Positions 1 through 7,981 of a stretch of DNA of 64,000 bases are shown here, in pieces (position 1 is the stretch's first letter; every line of letters starts with the position of its first letter). The DNA lies in contig NZ_JACYUD010000003.1 in the NCBI RefSeq assembly GCF_014841565.1, positions 357,216 to 421,215 on the forward strand, in the 5' to 3' direction. Made by a program: the position numbers and the translations under genes. This stretch comes from Rhizobium sp. CFBP 8762 (GTDB lineage: Bacteria > Pseudomonadota > Alphaproteobacteria > Rhizobiales > Rhizobiaceae). The notes under the pieces are model-generated. The model did not search any database. It was not told the DNA's origin and worked only from the letters and a program-made list of their open reading frames with translations.

Positions 1-126
1 ATTGACGAGGCCAGCCGCGAGATCGACCGCCTGAAGGCAGAACTGGGAGCAGCGAAGGCTGCCATCCTCACGCCCGAAACCCCGGATGGTGAAAGCGAAC
101 CGCAGCCCGCGCCCAAGAAGAAGTAA
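1..126 (+). CDS. Mu gp35-like phage protein, C-terminal end only
   Basis: An open frame runs in from the window edge and stops at TAA 124-126. The visible 41 residues start with a short charged helix (DEASREIDRLKAEL) and finish in a Pro/Lys-rich tail ending PKKK. Its position immediately upstream of the gp36 homologue matches the small gp35 gene that follows the major head protein in Mu. The family assignment rests on position only, since too little sequence is present. Confidence 0.5.
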   Translation: MDEASREIDRLKAELGAAKAAILTPETPDGESEPQPAPKKK

Positions 127-156
127 CGCAAGCCCACGCCCAATTATTTGTCGCAT

Positions 157-193
157 TGTCCAGACGTAAAAGCGATCACGCTTTTACTGGACA
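157..193 (+). terminator. Hairpin between gp35 and gp36
   Basis: TGTCCAG (157-163) pairs with CTGGACA (187-193), and TAAAAGCG (167-174) pairs with CGCTTTTA (179-186), leaving a 4-base loop and a 3-base bulge. No U-run follows, so it may be an mRNA processing or stability element rather than a true terminator. It sits 25 bases before the gp36 start, at the boundary between head and tail-completion genes. Confidence 0.45.
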
Positions 194-217
194 TGCTCGG
201 GAGCCACAGGACCGACC

Positions 218-655
218 ATGTACGCCAGTGTTTCAGACATGATTGCCCGTTTCGGCGAAACGCAGATCATCCGGCTTTCCCGGCCGGAAGATCGCACCGC
301 GCAGGCCGTGGACGACGACAAGGTCAATCTGGCCTTGGCCGACGCATCAAGCCTGATCGACGGCTATGTGCGTGGCCGCTACCTCGTTCCGATTGCAACA
401 CCTCCGGCCGAGATCGTGCGCGCCGCCTGCATACTGGCGCGCTACGATCTGGCCCAGGGCGAGCACACAGACCCGAGCGAGGAAATGGCAAAGGGGCGCA
501 AGGACGTCATCACCTGGCTGGAACAGATCGCGCGCGAGATCATCCATCTCGACCTTCCAATAGCTTCGACGCACGGGACCGGTCAGGCTTCGTCGGGCCC
601 GCGTGGGTCTGACCGGCCGCGCATTGTGACCCACGACACACTGGCAGGGTTTTGA
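218..655 (+). CDS. Mu gp36-like protein (DUF1320 family), head-tail connection
   Basis: 145 residues, about the usual size of the DUF1320/Mu gp36 family. The N-terminus (YASVSDMIARFGETQIIRLS) is the typical family start: an alanine/tyrosine plus a helix with a RFG-E motif. The central ALADASSLIDGYVRGRYLVP segment is the conserved core shared with head-tail connector proteins. The protein is expected to act at the head-tail junction of the virion. Only about 18 bases separate it from gp37, consistent with one late transcript. The function of this family is assigned by morphogenetic position, not biochemistry. Confidence 0.8.
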   Translation: MYASVSDMIARFGETQIIRLSRPEDRTAQAVDDDKVNLALADASSLIDGYVRGRYLVPIATPPAEIVRAACILARYDLAQGEHTDPSEEMAKGRKDVITWLEQIAREIIHLDLPIASTHGTGQASSGPRGSDRPRIVTHDTLAGF

Positions 656-673
656 GATGGGCAGGGTTTTGAC

Positions 674-1288
674 ATGACATTTCCCAACGCGCCCATCAGC
701 CGCATGGAGCCTGCCATCATCGACCGGCTGCGGCTGGCCTTTCCAGAAAAGACGTTTGCCATTGAACGCGTTCCGCAAGTTATGACGCTCAGCGAGTTTG
801 ACCGATGCGCCAAGCATACGCCGTTCATCGGGCTTGCCTGGACAGGCCTGCGTCCGGACACAAGCAGTGGCCGCGTTCTGAACGGGAAAATGCTGTGGCG
901 TCTTATCCTGATCAACCGGGCGTCTAACAGCCTTGAAACCCGCTTCAAGGGCGACACCCGCGCCATCGGCCTCGACGCGATGGTCGAAGTCGCCGTGGTC
1001 CTGATGCAGGGCGCCGTCTTTAAGGACATTGGCTATGCCAGCGTCACGCTTGCCAACAGCCTGATCGCAGACGGCTGGAGCGACGACAAGATTGCCATTG
1101 CCCAGGTTGATTTTGAAGTCAGCTTCTCAGTGACACCCGCCGTTCTCAACCTTCTGACACCTGACGAGTTCCGCGCGATCGGCGCGACTTGGATCGGCGC
1201 GACGGGGATCAGCGCGACAGGGCACATCGATCCGCACAGCCACGCCATTCACGACACCACAAATGTTCGAGATGAGAGGACATCATGA
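674..1288 (+). CDS. Mu gp37-like phage protein (DUF1834-type)
   Basis: 204 residues. It follows gp36 and precedes a DUF2635 gene exactly as gp37 does in Mu; the region 11-130 resembles the DUF1834 family (tail completion). The C-terminal stretch has a short internal near-repeat (ATWIGATGISATGH). Its stop overlaps the next start (ATGA at 1285-1288), showing translational coupling. Just before its start a 13-base sequence GGCAGGGTTTTGA occurs twice (643-655 and 660-672), so the stop of gp36 and the ribosome-binding region of this gene look duplicated. Role in tail maturation is inferred from position. Confidence 0.7.
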   Translation: MTFPNAPISRMEPAIIDRLRLAFPEKTFAIERVPQVMTLSEFDRCAKHTPFIGLAWTGLRPDTSSGRVLNGKMLWRLILINRASNSLETRFKGDTRAIGLDAMVEVAVVLMQGAVFKDIGYASVTLANSLIADGWSDDKIAIAQVDFEVSFSVTPAVLNLLTPDEFRAIGATWIGATGISATGHIDPHSHAIHDTTNVRDERTS

Positions 1289-1494
1289 CGACAGTTTACA
1301 AACAGGCCGAAGGCCGCACGGTCCTACAGGAAGACGGCAGCGCGTGGCCGCAGGACGGCAGGGCCATCCCTGATACGCTTTTCTTCCGCCGCCGCGTTGC
1401 CGATGGCGATCTGGTGGAAACCCAACCCGAACAACCCGCACGCAAAGTGGCCAATGTGGCACCTGCCCCTGTAACGCATGAAGGAGCCAAATAA
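1285..1494 (+). CDS. Mu gp38-like small protein (DUF2635)
   Basis: 69 residues. The pattern near the start (GRTVLQEDG...LP/IPDT..F.RRRVADGDLVE) is the DUF2635 signature: a short protein with a conserved R-x-x-DGD motif placed just before the sheath gene. The start overlaps the gp37 stop by four bases and the stop overlaps the sheath start (TAATGG), so translation is coupled on both sides. Function is unknown in the family. Confidence 0.8.
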   Translation: MTTVYKQAEGRTVLQEDGSAWPQDGRAIPDTLFFRRRVADGDLVETQPEQPARKVANVAPAPVTHEGAK

Positions 1495-2981
1495 TGGACT
1501 TCAACGAAATCGCCTATGACTGGTTGGAACCCGGCATTTTCATGGAAGTGCGGGCCAATTACCGCAATATGGGCCTCCTGCCCTATCCGACAAAGGTTCT
1601 GATCGTCGGCCAAAAGCTTAGCCCCGGAACGTTGGCACCCGGCCAGATCATGGAGATTACCCGAGCCGAGCAGGCCATTGCGCTGTTTGGTCTTGGATCG
1701 ATTGGAGCCGAACAGGTGGCCGCGTTTCGCAAGGCGAACGCGTCGTCTCCGCTGTTCGTTACCGCACTGCCAGACGCAGCCGGAGCGGTGAAAGCAAGCG
1801 GAACCTTTACGTTCTCGGGCGTGGCCCCACAAGCGTCCGTTCTGCGCTTCAAGGTGGCGGGCAAAGCCATCCGGTTCACCGCATTGCCGACCGATAGTGT
1901 AGCGGCCATGGCTGTCAAACTCGCAGCAAGCATCAATGCGGAGCCGTCGCTTGTCGTCACCGCTATCGCCAAGGACGCCGTCGTCACTGTCACAGCCCGC
2001 AACGGCGGGGAAGTCGGCAATGATATCGATTTGCGTGTCGATGTCAGCGCGCAGCCGATCCCGAACGGATTGACGATTGCGGTGGCCCCGATGGCGGGCG
2101 GCGCTGGAAACCCAACCCTGCAAGGTGCGCTCGATCTCGTGACGAACTCGTGGTTCACGATGATCCAGCATCCGTGGTCCGATGTGACCAATATGGCAGC
2201 CTTCGCGCGCTTCCTGACGGACCGATACACCGCAACCGCCAAGCTCGACGTACATGGATTTGTCGCCAAGCGCGGCACCTATGGACAACTGACCACGTTC
2301 GGCGCACTGACCAACTGCCCCTATCTGACGGCCATGGGTTTGAAGGCAAGTCCTACCAGCGCGTGGGTGTTGTCGGCTGCGGTCTGCGGGCTTGCCGCCT
2401 TCCACCTCACCAACGATCCGGCCCGCCAGTTGCGCTCGCTCGTCGTTCCCGGCGTGGACGCACCCGATGCAGCCGACCAGTTCACCGAGGAAGAACAGAA
2501 CCTGTTGCTGCGCACCGGCATCTCGACGTTCGATCATCTGGCCGACGGTGCAACCATCGTGTCGCGCCTGATCACCACCTATCGCGTGTCAAACCTTAAC
2601 ATCCCCGATCGCGCCTGGCTCGACATTATGGTGCCCGTCACCATGAGCCGCATTCGCTATGACTGGTCGTCCTATGTGGCGCTCTTGTACCCCCGTGCCA
2701 AACTCGTTGACGACGACGATCTGGGCGCGTTCGTCTCGCGCTCCGATAGCGGCGAGGATGCAGGCAGCGCCGTGGTAACGCCGGGCCGGATGCTGGCCTC
2801 CTGGGCGGCACGCTGCAAGCTATACGCGGAAAAGGTCTGGATCGAGGACGTGCAGCGCACCTTGAAGGAAAGTGTGTTTGCCCGGTCCAATGATGACCGC
2901 AACCGACTGGAAAGCCGCCAGCAGGTCCGCATTGTCGGCAACCTCATGGTGCTGGCCGGTTCGCTCGAGTTCCAAGTTTAA
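1494..2981 (+). CDS. Contractile tail sheath protein (Mu gpL-like)
   Basis: 495 residues, the size of Mu-type sheath proteins. The N-terminus (GIFMEVRANYRNMGLLPYPTKVLIVGQKLSPG) and the C-terminal domain with the conserved end (LESRQQVRIVGNLMVLAGSLEFQV) are family features. A beta-rich insert domain lies at about residues 95-210. The protein polymerises around the tail tube and contracts on infection, which makes this a myovirus-type tail. The ATG overlaps the gp38 stop; the tube gene follows 19 bases downstream with a strong GGAG site. Confidence 0.92.
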   Translation: MDFNEIAYDWLEPGIFMEVRANYRNMGLLPYPTKVLIVGQKLSPGTLAPGQIMEITRAEQAIALFGLGSIGAEQVAAFRKANASSPLFVTALPDAAGAVKASGTFTFSGVAPQASVLRFKVAGKAIRFTALPTDSVAAMAVKLAASINAEPSLVVTAIAKDAVVTVTARNGGEVGNDIDLRVDVSAQPIPNGLTIAVAPMAGGAGNPTLQGALDLVTNSWFTMIQHPWSDVTNMAAFARFLTDRYTATAKLDVHGFVAKRGTYGQLTTFGALTNCPYLTAMGLKASPTSAWVLSAAVCGLAAFHLTNDPARQLRSLVVPGVDAPDAADQFTEEEQNLLLRTGISTFDHLADGATIVSRLITTYRVSNLNIPDRAWLDIMVPVTMSRIRYDWSSYVALLYPRAKLVDDDDLGAFVSRSDSGEDAGSAVVTPGRMLASWAARCKLYAEKVWIEDVQRTLKESVFARSNDDRNRLESRQQVRIVGNLMVLAGSLEFQV

Positions 2982-2999
2982 CCATAGGAGACCACGGTC

Positions 3000-3362
3000 A
3001 TGGCTCAAGTCTTGGGCATTGTCGATATCGTCTGGCAGGGACGAACCATTCCTGTCGAGAAGGGTGCCAAGTTCCGAACGGGCGGCATCAAAAACACTGC
3101 CGTCACCTATGGCCGCACTGTCGCGCGGGCGCAGGAGTTTCAAGGCTCGGAAGTCACGGCCACCACGCATCTGGAAAAAGGAATGCGCCTGTCGAGCCTT
3201 CTGACACCGGGCGATGGTGAATTGCAGGTGCGTTGTGACACCGGCCAGACCTTTGTCATCAACGGTGCTTTTCTGGTCGATGATCTACCCGAGGTCACCG
3301 GCGGTGAAGGCGGCAAGATCGAACTCAAATGGGCAGGCCCCGAAGCGGAGGAAATTCTCTAA
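3000..3362 (+). CDS. Phage tail tube protein (Mu gpM-like)
   Basis: 120 residues, typical for the Mu gpM tube family (DUF2597-like). It starts MAQVLGIVDIVWQGRTIPVE and contains GGIKNTAVTYGR..ARAQEF, matching the beta-sandwich of tube proteins. It forms the inner tube along which DNA passes. An AGGAGA site precedes the ATG. The TAA stop (3360-3362) shares a base with the ATG of the chaperone gene, indicating coupling. Confidence 0.88.
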   Translation: MAQVLGIVDIVWQGRTIPVEKGAKFRTGGIKNTAVTYGRTVARAQEFQGSEVTATTHLEKGMRLSSLLTPGDGELQVRCDTGQTFVINGAFLVDDLPEVTGGEGGKIELKWAGPEAEEIL

Positions 3363-3850
3363 TGGCAAGTCGTACCACCACCTACAGCCTTGATATCGAT
3401 CTGGATGCGGAGCCGGATACCAGCGCAGTCTTGGCCGACACGATCGTTGTGGAAGACGGCCCTTTGCCGGGCGTTGCCAAGGCCGATACCGATATCGTCA
3501 ACGAGGATATCGACGCGCTCGACAAACTTCCCGACCATGCCGTGCGCAATCTCGACGGATCGGTCACGCTTCCCTTGCGCTTTCCTGTCACCATCAAAAG
3601 CCAGAAGGGCGGCAAGATTACCGAGCGCCGGTTTGAGCATCTGGTGTTTCACCGTCTGGTGGGTGCGGACCAGCGCGCGATTGCGGCGGTTGCCGACGAA
3701 CATATGGCCCCTGTTTCCTTTGCCCGATCAACGCGGCTCAATCAGGCCATCATGAACGCCCTGTTTGACCGAATGGACGTCGCCGACATCGCCAGCGGCG
3801 GTCAGGTGCTCAACCATTTTTTGACGAATGGCCCAACGACTGGCCGATAA
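3362..3850 (+). CDS. Tail assembly chaperone, short form (Mu gp41-like)
   Basis: 162 residues when read without frameshifting. It lies between the tube and the tape measure gene, the position of lambda G / Mu gp41. ATG 3362 is chosen over a start 33 bases upstream because GGAGGAAAT precedes it at good spacing. The middle part (VTLPLRFPVTIKSQKGGKITERRFEHLVFHRL) is typical of the gp41 family. Near the end a slippery T TTT TTG sequence allows a -1 shift into a further open frame ending at 3978. The protein is thought to coat the tape measure during tail assembly and not to be in the virion. Confidence 0.8.
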   Translation: MASRTTTYSLDIDLDAEPDTSAVLADTIVVEDGPLPGVAKADTDIVNEDIDALDKLPDHAVRNLDGSVTLPLRFPVTIKSQKGGKITERRFEHLVFHRLVGADQRAIAAVADEHMAPVSFARSTRLNQAIMNALFDRMDVADIASGGQVLNHFLTNGPTTGR

Positions 3851-3978
3851 TTTTTGGCTGCCTCGCTGAGGCAGGCAGCTTTAGCGCAGCCGATCTCGAC
3901 GGCTTCGATATCGCTCAAGCGCGGTTCTGGTGGAACTGCATCATGGCCTGGCGGCGCGCGGCAACCCCGGATGAGTAG
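3817..3978 (+). other. Programmed -1 frameshift site and extension (chaperone long form)
   Basis: The heptamer T TTT TTG (3817-3823) is in the proper phase of the upstream gene. Slipping back one base continues into a frame that is open to TAG 3976-3978 and reads DEWPNDWPIIFG...FWWNCIMAWRR. This tryptophan-rich tail is typical of GT-type chaperone extensions. The long form would be about 205 residues against 162 for the short form. Frameshifted tail chaperones are established for lambda G-GT and many long-tailed phages. The heptamer, its phase and the extension are seen directly; the efficiency cannot be read from sequence. Confidence 0.8.
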
Positions 3979-4013
3979 AGCGCTTACGATCCCACGGCAT
4001 GGGATCGGCGCTT
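3979..4013 (+). terminator. Hairpin after the frameshift extension
   Basis: AGCGC and GATCCCA (5' arm) pair with TGGGATC and GCGCT (3' arm) around a CGGCA loop. It begins one base after the stop of the frameshift product. There is no U-tail. It may modulate transcription between the chaperone and the tape measure gene. Confidence 0.4.
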
Positions 4014-4030
4014 AACTCGTTTACTTGAAC

Positions 4031-4073
4031 GCATAATCTTGATCGTCCTCGCTTCGCTCCGGTCGGATTATGC
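4031..4073 (+). repeat. Dispersed 43-base palindromic repeat, copy 1
   Basis: Arms GCATAATC (4031-4038) and GATTATGC (4066-4073) bound an imperfect palindrome with core TCCTCGCTTCGCTCCGGTC. The reverse complement of 61825-61867 has the same length and arms and differs at only about seven positions. This resembles the short GCATAATC...GATTATGC palindromes scattered through rhizobial and Brucellaceae genomes. Its presence between two phage tail genes shows that the family can enter prophage DNA. Confidence 0.75.
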
Positions 4074-4096
4074 ATGAGCACAACAGGAAACACGAT

Positions 4097-6697
4097 ATGG
4101 CGCGCGGCTTGAACCTTGATGTCCTGGTACGGCTGCGCGACCGGCTAAGCGCGCCTCTGAAGCGGTTGACCGCCAGTCTGCAAAAACTGTCGAGCATGGG
4201 TCGAAAGATCGGTGTCGTTGGCGCGGCCGTCGCAACAATCTCGTTTATGGGGCCGATTGCGGAAGCGGCGGAGTTCGAGCAGAAGCTTTTGAATATTGCC
4301 GCCACGTCGCATTTGAGCGGCAAAAAAGCCTTTGCTTTCGTTGCCGTACAGAAGGAACAGTACGAAGGGCTTGCGCTGGAAATCGGTCAGTTCTCGCAAA
4401 CCATCGCCGATGGTGCCGCGCAAATGATTGCAGCCGGTGTCGATCAATCCCTTGTCGATGCGTCGATCAAGAATATCGGCCGTGCTGCTACCGCGTCCAC
4501 CACACAGTTCAGCGATATGGCCGGTGTTGCAACCTCGCTTCTGACTACGCTCAAGCTTCCAGCCGATCAGTTGAACAACGCACTTGGCGGACTAGTCACG
4601 GCGGGCAAGCTCGGTGCTTTCGAGATGAAGGACATGGCGAAGTATTTCCCGACATTGACGGGCCAGATGGCGAAGTTTGGCGTGACCGGACGTGAGGCCG
4701 TCAACTTCTTAGGCGCAGCACTCCAGATCGCCAGGAAAGGCACGTCTGATCCGGCAGAGGCTGCCAACAATCTGAAGAACTTTCTGGCCAAGATAACCTC
4801 GCCCGAAACGATCAAGAATTTTAAGGACATGGGTGTCGATATCGGTGCGGTGATGCAGGATGCCGCCACCAAGGGCATCAACCCGATTGAAGCCGTTGTC
4901 CAAAAAATTACCAAGCTCACCGGGGTATCGGGAGCCGAAATCCAGAAACTGATGGCAAGAGCAAAAGCAGGCGGAATGGAGGGCGCTGATGCTCTGGGCT
5001 ACGTGCGCGAGCAGTTGGAAAAAATCCATGGCGCTGGCGCACTCGGAGAACTGTTTGCCGACATGCAGGTGATGGATTTCCTCATTCCGATGCTTGGAAA
5101 CATCGACGAGTACAAGCGCATCAAGGAGGAAGTGGCACAGGCGACGGGCGGCGTTATCGACGAAGACTTCATCACGCAGATGCAGGCGCTGAACCAGCAG
5201 ACAACCATTTTCTTAGAACTTGGAAGGCAGGCGGCGCGTGAGGTTGGTTTTGCTTTTGGCTCATGGCTGCCAGTGATCAACAAACATCTGACAAGCTTGA
5301 TAGCGTGGCTGCGCGAACTTGACGCCCAAACCGGTGGCAAGGTTCGCCAGTTCCTCGCCTTCGCAGGTGCTGGCGTTCTCTTGGCCGTCGCACTCGGAGC
5401 GCTTGCCATTGTGCTGCCCGTGATCGGCGCGGGCTTATCCCTGATTGGCGCGCTGGTGTCGCCCATCGGTCTGGCGCTGGCCGCCATCGCTGCCGGTGCC
5501 TATGCCATCTATAAGAACTGGGACTTGGTCGGCCCGCATCTGTCAAATGTCTGGACGTCCGCCAAGGCGGGCTTAACCGATTTGGCAAGTGCCGCCAAAC
5601 AACGCGCCCGTGAGTTCGTGCAGGTCGGCCGGGAGATGGTGGCTCGCTATGGACCGACGGTTAAACAGGGCATGGCAACGGCCTGGGATACCGTGCGCCT
5701 GAAGTTCCGGCAGTTTGTCGCCTTGATGTGGGGTTACGGCAGGCAGATCGTTGGTGCCGGACGTGACATGGTTTCCCGCTACGGGCCAATGATCAAACGC
5801 GGCATGATGACAGCGTGGACGGACATAAAACAGGGTTGGAAGGGTCTTAAAAGCTTCTTCGAAGGCATCAAGACCGGCATGAGAGACTTTAAGATCGACA
5901 CGTCCGGCTGGACGATCGACAACGCCAAGGTGGTTATCTTTGAACGCATCGATGGCGCGCTCGGACGGATCAAACTTGCCTGGGAAGCCCTCAAATCTTT
6001 CGGCTCGGGCTTTGGGGCCTGGCTCCCGCAGATGGGCGGTGAAGTTGGTGAAGCGATTACAACGTTCGCACAGTTGGGCGACGCGTTCGGGCGCATTGGT
6101 ACGGCGCTGTCCAAAATGTCCGGCGCGGACACACCGAAAATCTCCGGGTTCTTCAAGACGATCGGTGACCTCGCTGGCGGTTCGCTGACACTGGCACTCG
6201 ATCTCCTGAACAAGCTCGGGGATGTTATCGTCTGGCTTGCTGAATCATTGGCAACTCTGATCGAAGCGATATCGAAGGGCATCAACTGGTCGGCCATTAT
6301 TCCCAACGGTGTGGCCGAGGCGCTGAATAGCGTAGCAACCGCCATCAACGCAGTGAAAACAGCCTGGAACAGCTTGGGGAACGTTGCCAAGCCCGGAGAT
6401 ATGCTGCCCAACGGGACACCGGCCGGATCATCCAACGATGGCAGTGACCGCGATGCGTCGGCTGATGACTTCCTCAATGGTCCGCCCAGAATACCCGGTC
6501 CCTCGCCACAAAAACATTCATCGATCGAAAGCCCGACGAAGTTTGCAGCCTTGCAACGGCCTGCAACGCAGCAGGTCGCGGTCGGCGGCGTTGTGCGTGT
6601 CGATGTGACCGGACCCGGCAAGGTGGTCGGGTCATCGTCGGACAACAAAGCCGTGCCGATCAAAGCCAACACCGGCCGCGCCATTGGCCGGGCTTGA
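4097..6697 (+). CDS. Phage tail tape measure protein (Mu gp42-like)
   Basis: 866 residues from ATG 4097. This start is preferred over one 27 bases upstream because AGGAAACACG precedes it and the protein then begins MARGLNLDVLVRLRDRLSAPL. Residues about 60-330 form a TP901-type tape measure domain (FEQKLLNIAATSHLSG...GVATSLLTTLKLPADQLNNA). Hydrophobic segments occur around residues 410-475 (GVLLAVALGALAIVLPVIGAG and following), as expected for a protein that sets tail length and reaches the host membrane. Amphipathic repeats YGPTVKQGMATAWDTV and YGPMIKRGMMTAWTDI lie at about 515-580. The C-terminal 100 residues are low-complexity and probably disordered. Confidence 0.93.
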   Translation: MARGLNLDVLVRLRDRLSAPLKRLTASLQKLSSMGRKIGVVGAAVATISFMGPIAEAAEFEQKLLNIAATSHLSGKKAFAFVAVQKEQYEGLALEIGQFSQTIADGAAQMIAAGVDQSLVDASIKNIGRAATASTTQFSDMAGVATSLLTTLKLPADQLNNALGGLVTAGKLGAFEMKDMAKYFPTLTGQMAKFGVTGREAVNFLGAALQIARKGTSDPAEAANNLKNFLAKITSPETIKNFKDMGVDIGAVMQDAATKGINPIEAVVQKITKLTGVSGAEIQKLMARAKAGGMEGADALGYVREQLEKIHGAGALGELFADMQVMDFLIPMLGNIDEYKRIKEEVAQATGGVIDEDFITQMQALNQQTTIFLELGRQAAREVGFAFGSWLPVINKHLTSLIAWLRELDAQTGGKVRQFLAFAGAGVLLAVALGALAIVLPVIGAGLSLIGALVSPIGLALAAIAAGAYAIYKNWDLVGPHLSNVWTSAKAGLTDLASAAKQRAREFVQVGREMVARYGPTVKQGMATAWDTVRLKFRQFVALMWGYGRQIVGAGRDMVSRYGPMIKRGMMTAWTDIKQGWKGLKSFFEGIKTGMRDFKIDTSGWTIDNAKVVIFERIDGALGRIKLAWEALKSFGSGFGAWLPQMGGEVGEAITTFAQLGDAFGRIGTALSKMSGADTPKISGFFKTIGDLAGGSLTLALDLLNKLGDVIVWLAESLATLIEAISKGINWSAIIPNGVAEALNSVATAINAVKTAWNSLGNVAKPGDMLPNGTPAGSSNDGSDRDASADDFLNGPPRIPGPSPQKHSSIESPTKFAALQRPATQQVAVGGVVRVDVTGPGKVVGSSSDNKAVPIKANTGRAIGRA

Positions 6698-6712
6698 GAC
6701 AGGAGGCGTAAC

Positions 6713-7981
6713 ATGATCTTTGATAGCAACGGCTCCCTGCTTCCCGGTCTTTTGCCAGCCGTCTATCGCGGCATCACCTTCCACATGCACGACACGTCAA
6801 GCGACAGCGGCCGCCGCGTAGTCGAATACCTGTTTCCCGGTGTAGACGCAGCCGCCTATGACGATTTCGGCCGCGCGCCTGGGATCGTGTCAATTGAAGG
6901 GTTCATCGTCGGCGACAGCTACCGCACAAAAGCGCGGGCCTTGGAGGCCGCGTTCAATCGTCCGGGACCGGGAACGCTCATTCATCCTTGGCTTGGACCG
7001 ATGACGGTCATTCTGGAAGACACGGCGCAAATCCATTTCTCTGATCGCGAATTGCGCATTGCCCGTATCAGCGCCAGCTTCAAGCGGGTGCAGCGCGGCC
7101 TGTCCGGTAGTTTGTCCGGTGGCTTGAACCTTGGCGGCTTTGCCGGTCTGTTTGCCGCAATCTCGACGCTGGTCTCGTTGGCGTCCATGCTGGCGGGCGG
7201 GCTGGACCGCTCGGTGATTTCGGCAACACGCGGCAAAGCCGTCACGCGCGGGATGCGGATCATCAACGCCGTTGCAGGCGAGATCGCAGCGCCCTCCACT
7301 ACGGGCCGGTTTGTGCCGCGCCTGCGCGCCATGATCGCGGCTGCATCGCCGGTTACAGCGGGCGAGTTCGATGCGTTGATGGTGGCTGTCGCCGAACAGT
7401 TTGCGCAGGCAGAGCCGACCCCTGCCGTCGCACCCGCCGCCGAGGCAGTGGTCACACCAAGTCCTAAACCACAACACCTGATGACCATGGCGTTGACGTT
7501 GTCGGAGACTTTGACCGCCAAGGCAATTGCAGCGCCTGCGCAGGCCGATCGCGCTTTGCTGTTGTCGGCCACCGCGCATCTTTTGGCACAATCGGCTGCA
7601 TTGTCGCCCTATGCGCATTACACCTCAAGGCGCGAAGCTTTGGCATTTCGTGCCCGCGTGGTGGCAATGGCAGATCAACTTTCCGATGCGCTCGACGGAC
7701 TAGCCGGATCGCCATTCGAGACAAATGCCCAGGAGCTCCGTCGCGCCACCCGGTCCTTTGCCGCAGCCGTCATTGCCGATATCAACGAAACCATTGGCCG
7801 CCTGCCCAATGTTTTGACGTTCCAGCCGGAACGCCCGCTCGATGCGTTTGCGCTGGCCGCCCACGTCTATGGCGATCGGCCTGAGCTGATCGAGGCGGCA
7901 TACCGCGATATCGTCGCCCGCAACAATCCGCGTCACCCGTCCATCCTCGACAACACCCGCATTGAGGTACTGGAACGATGA
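6713..7981 (+). CDS. DNA circularisation / baseplate hub protein (Mu gpN, gp43-like)
   Basis: 422 residues. The N-terminal 100 residues (LLPAVYRGITFHMHDTSSDSGRRVVEYLFPG..) match the DNA circularisation N-terminal family. This includes the sequence LEAAFNRPGPGTLIHPWLGPM, a conserved element of the family. The rest is alanine-rich and helical. An AGGAGGCGTAAC site precedes the ATG. The stop overlaps the next ATG by four bases. In Mu, gpN is needed for tail assembly and protects or circularises incoming DNA; the role here is taken from the family. Confidence 0.85.
   Translation: MIFDSNGSLLPGLLPAVYRGITFHMHDTSSDSGRRVVEYLFPGVDAAAYDDFGRAPGIVSIEGFIVGDSYRTKARALEAAFNRPGPGTLIHPWLGPMTVILEDTAQIHFSDRELRIARISASFKRVQRGLSGSLSGGLNLGGFAGLFAAISTLVSLASMLAGGLDRSVISATRGKAVTRGMRIINAVAGEIAAPSTTGRFVPRLRAMIAAASPVTAGEFDALMVAVAEQFAQAEPTPAVAPAAEAVVTPSPKPQHLMTMALTLSETLTAKAIAAPAQADRALLLSATAHLLAQSAALSPYAHYTSRREALAFRARVVAMADQLSDALDGLAGSPFETNAQELRRATRSFAAAVIADINETIGRLPNVLTFQPERPLDAFALAAHVYGDRPELIEAAYRDIVARNNPRHPSILDNTRIEVLER

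Noticed and set aside
157..193. A convincing rho-independent terminator before gp36
   Set aside because: The stem is good but no U-run follows and the tail genes continue in the same direction; kept only as a low-confidence hairpin.
1296..2537. A 413-codon minus-strand frame opposite the sheath gene
   Set aside because: The sheath protein is unmistakable on the + strand; the opposite frame has no ribosome site or family features.
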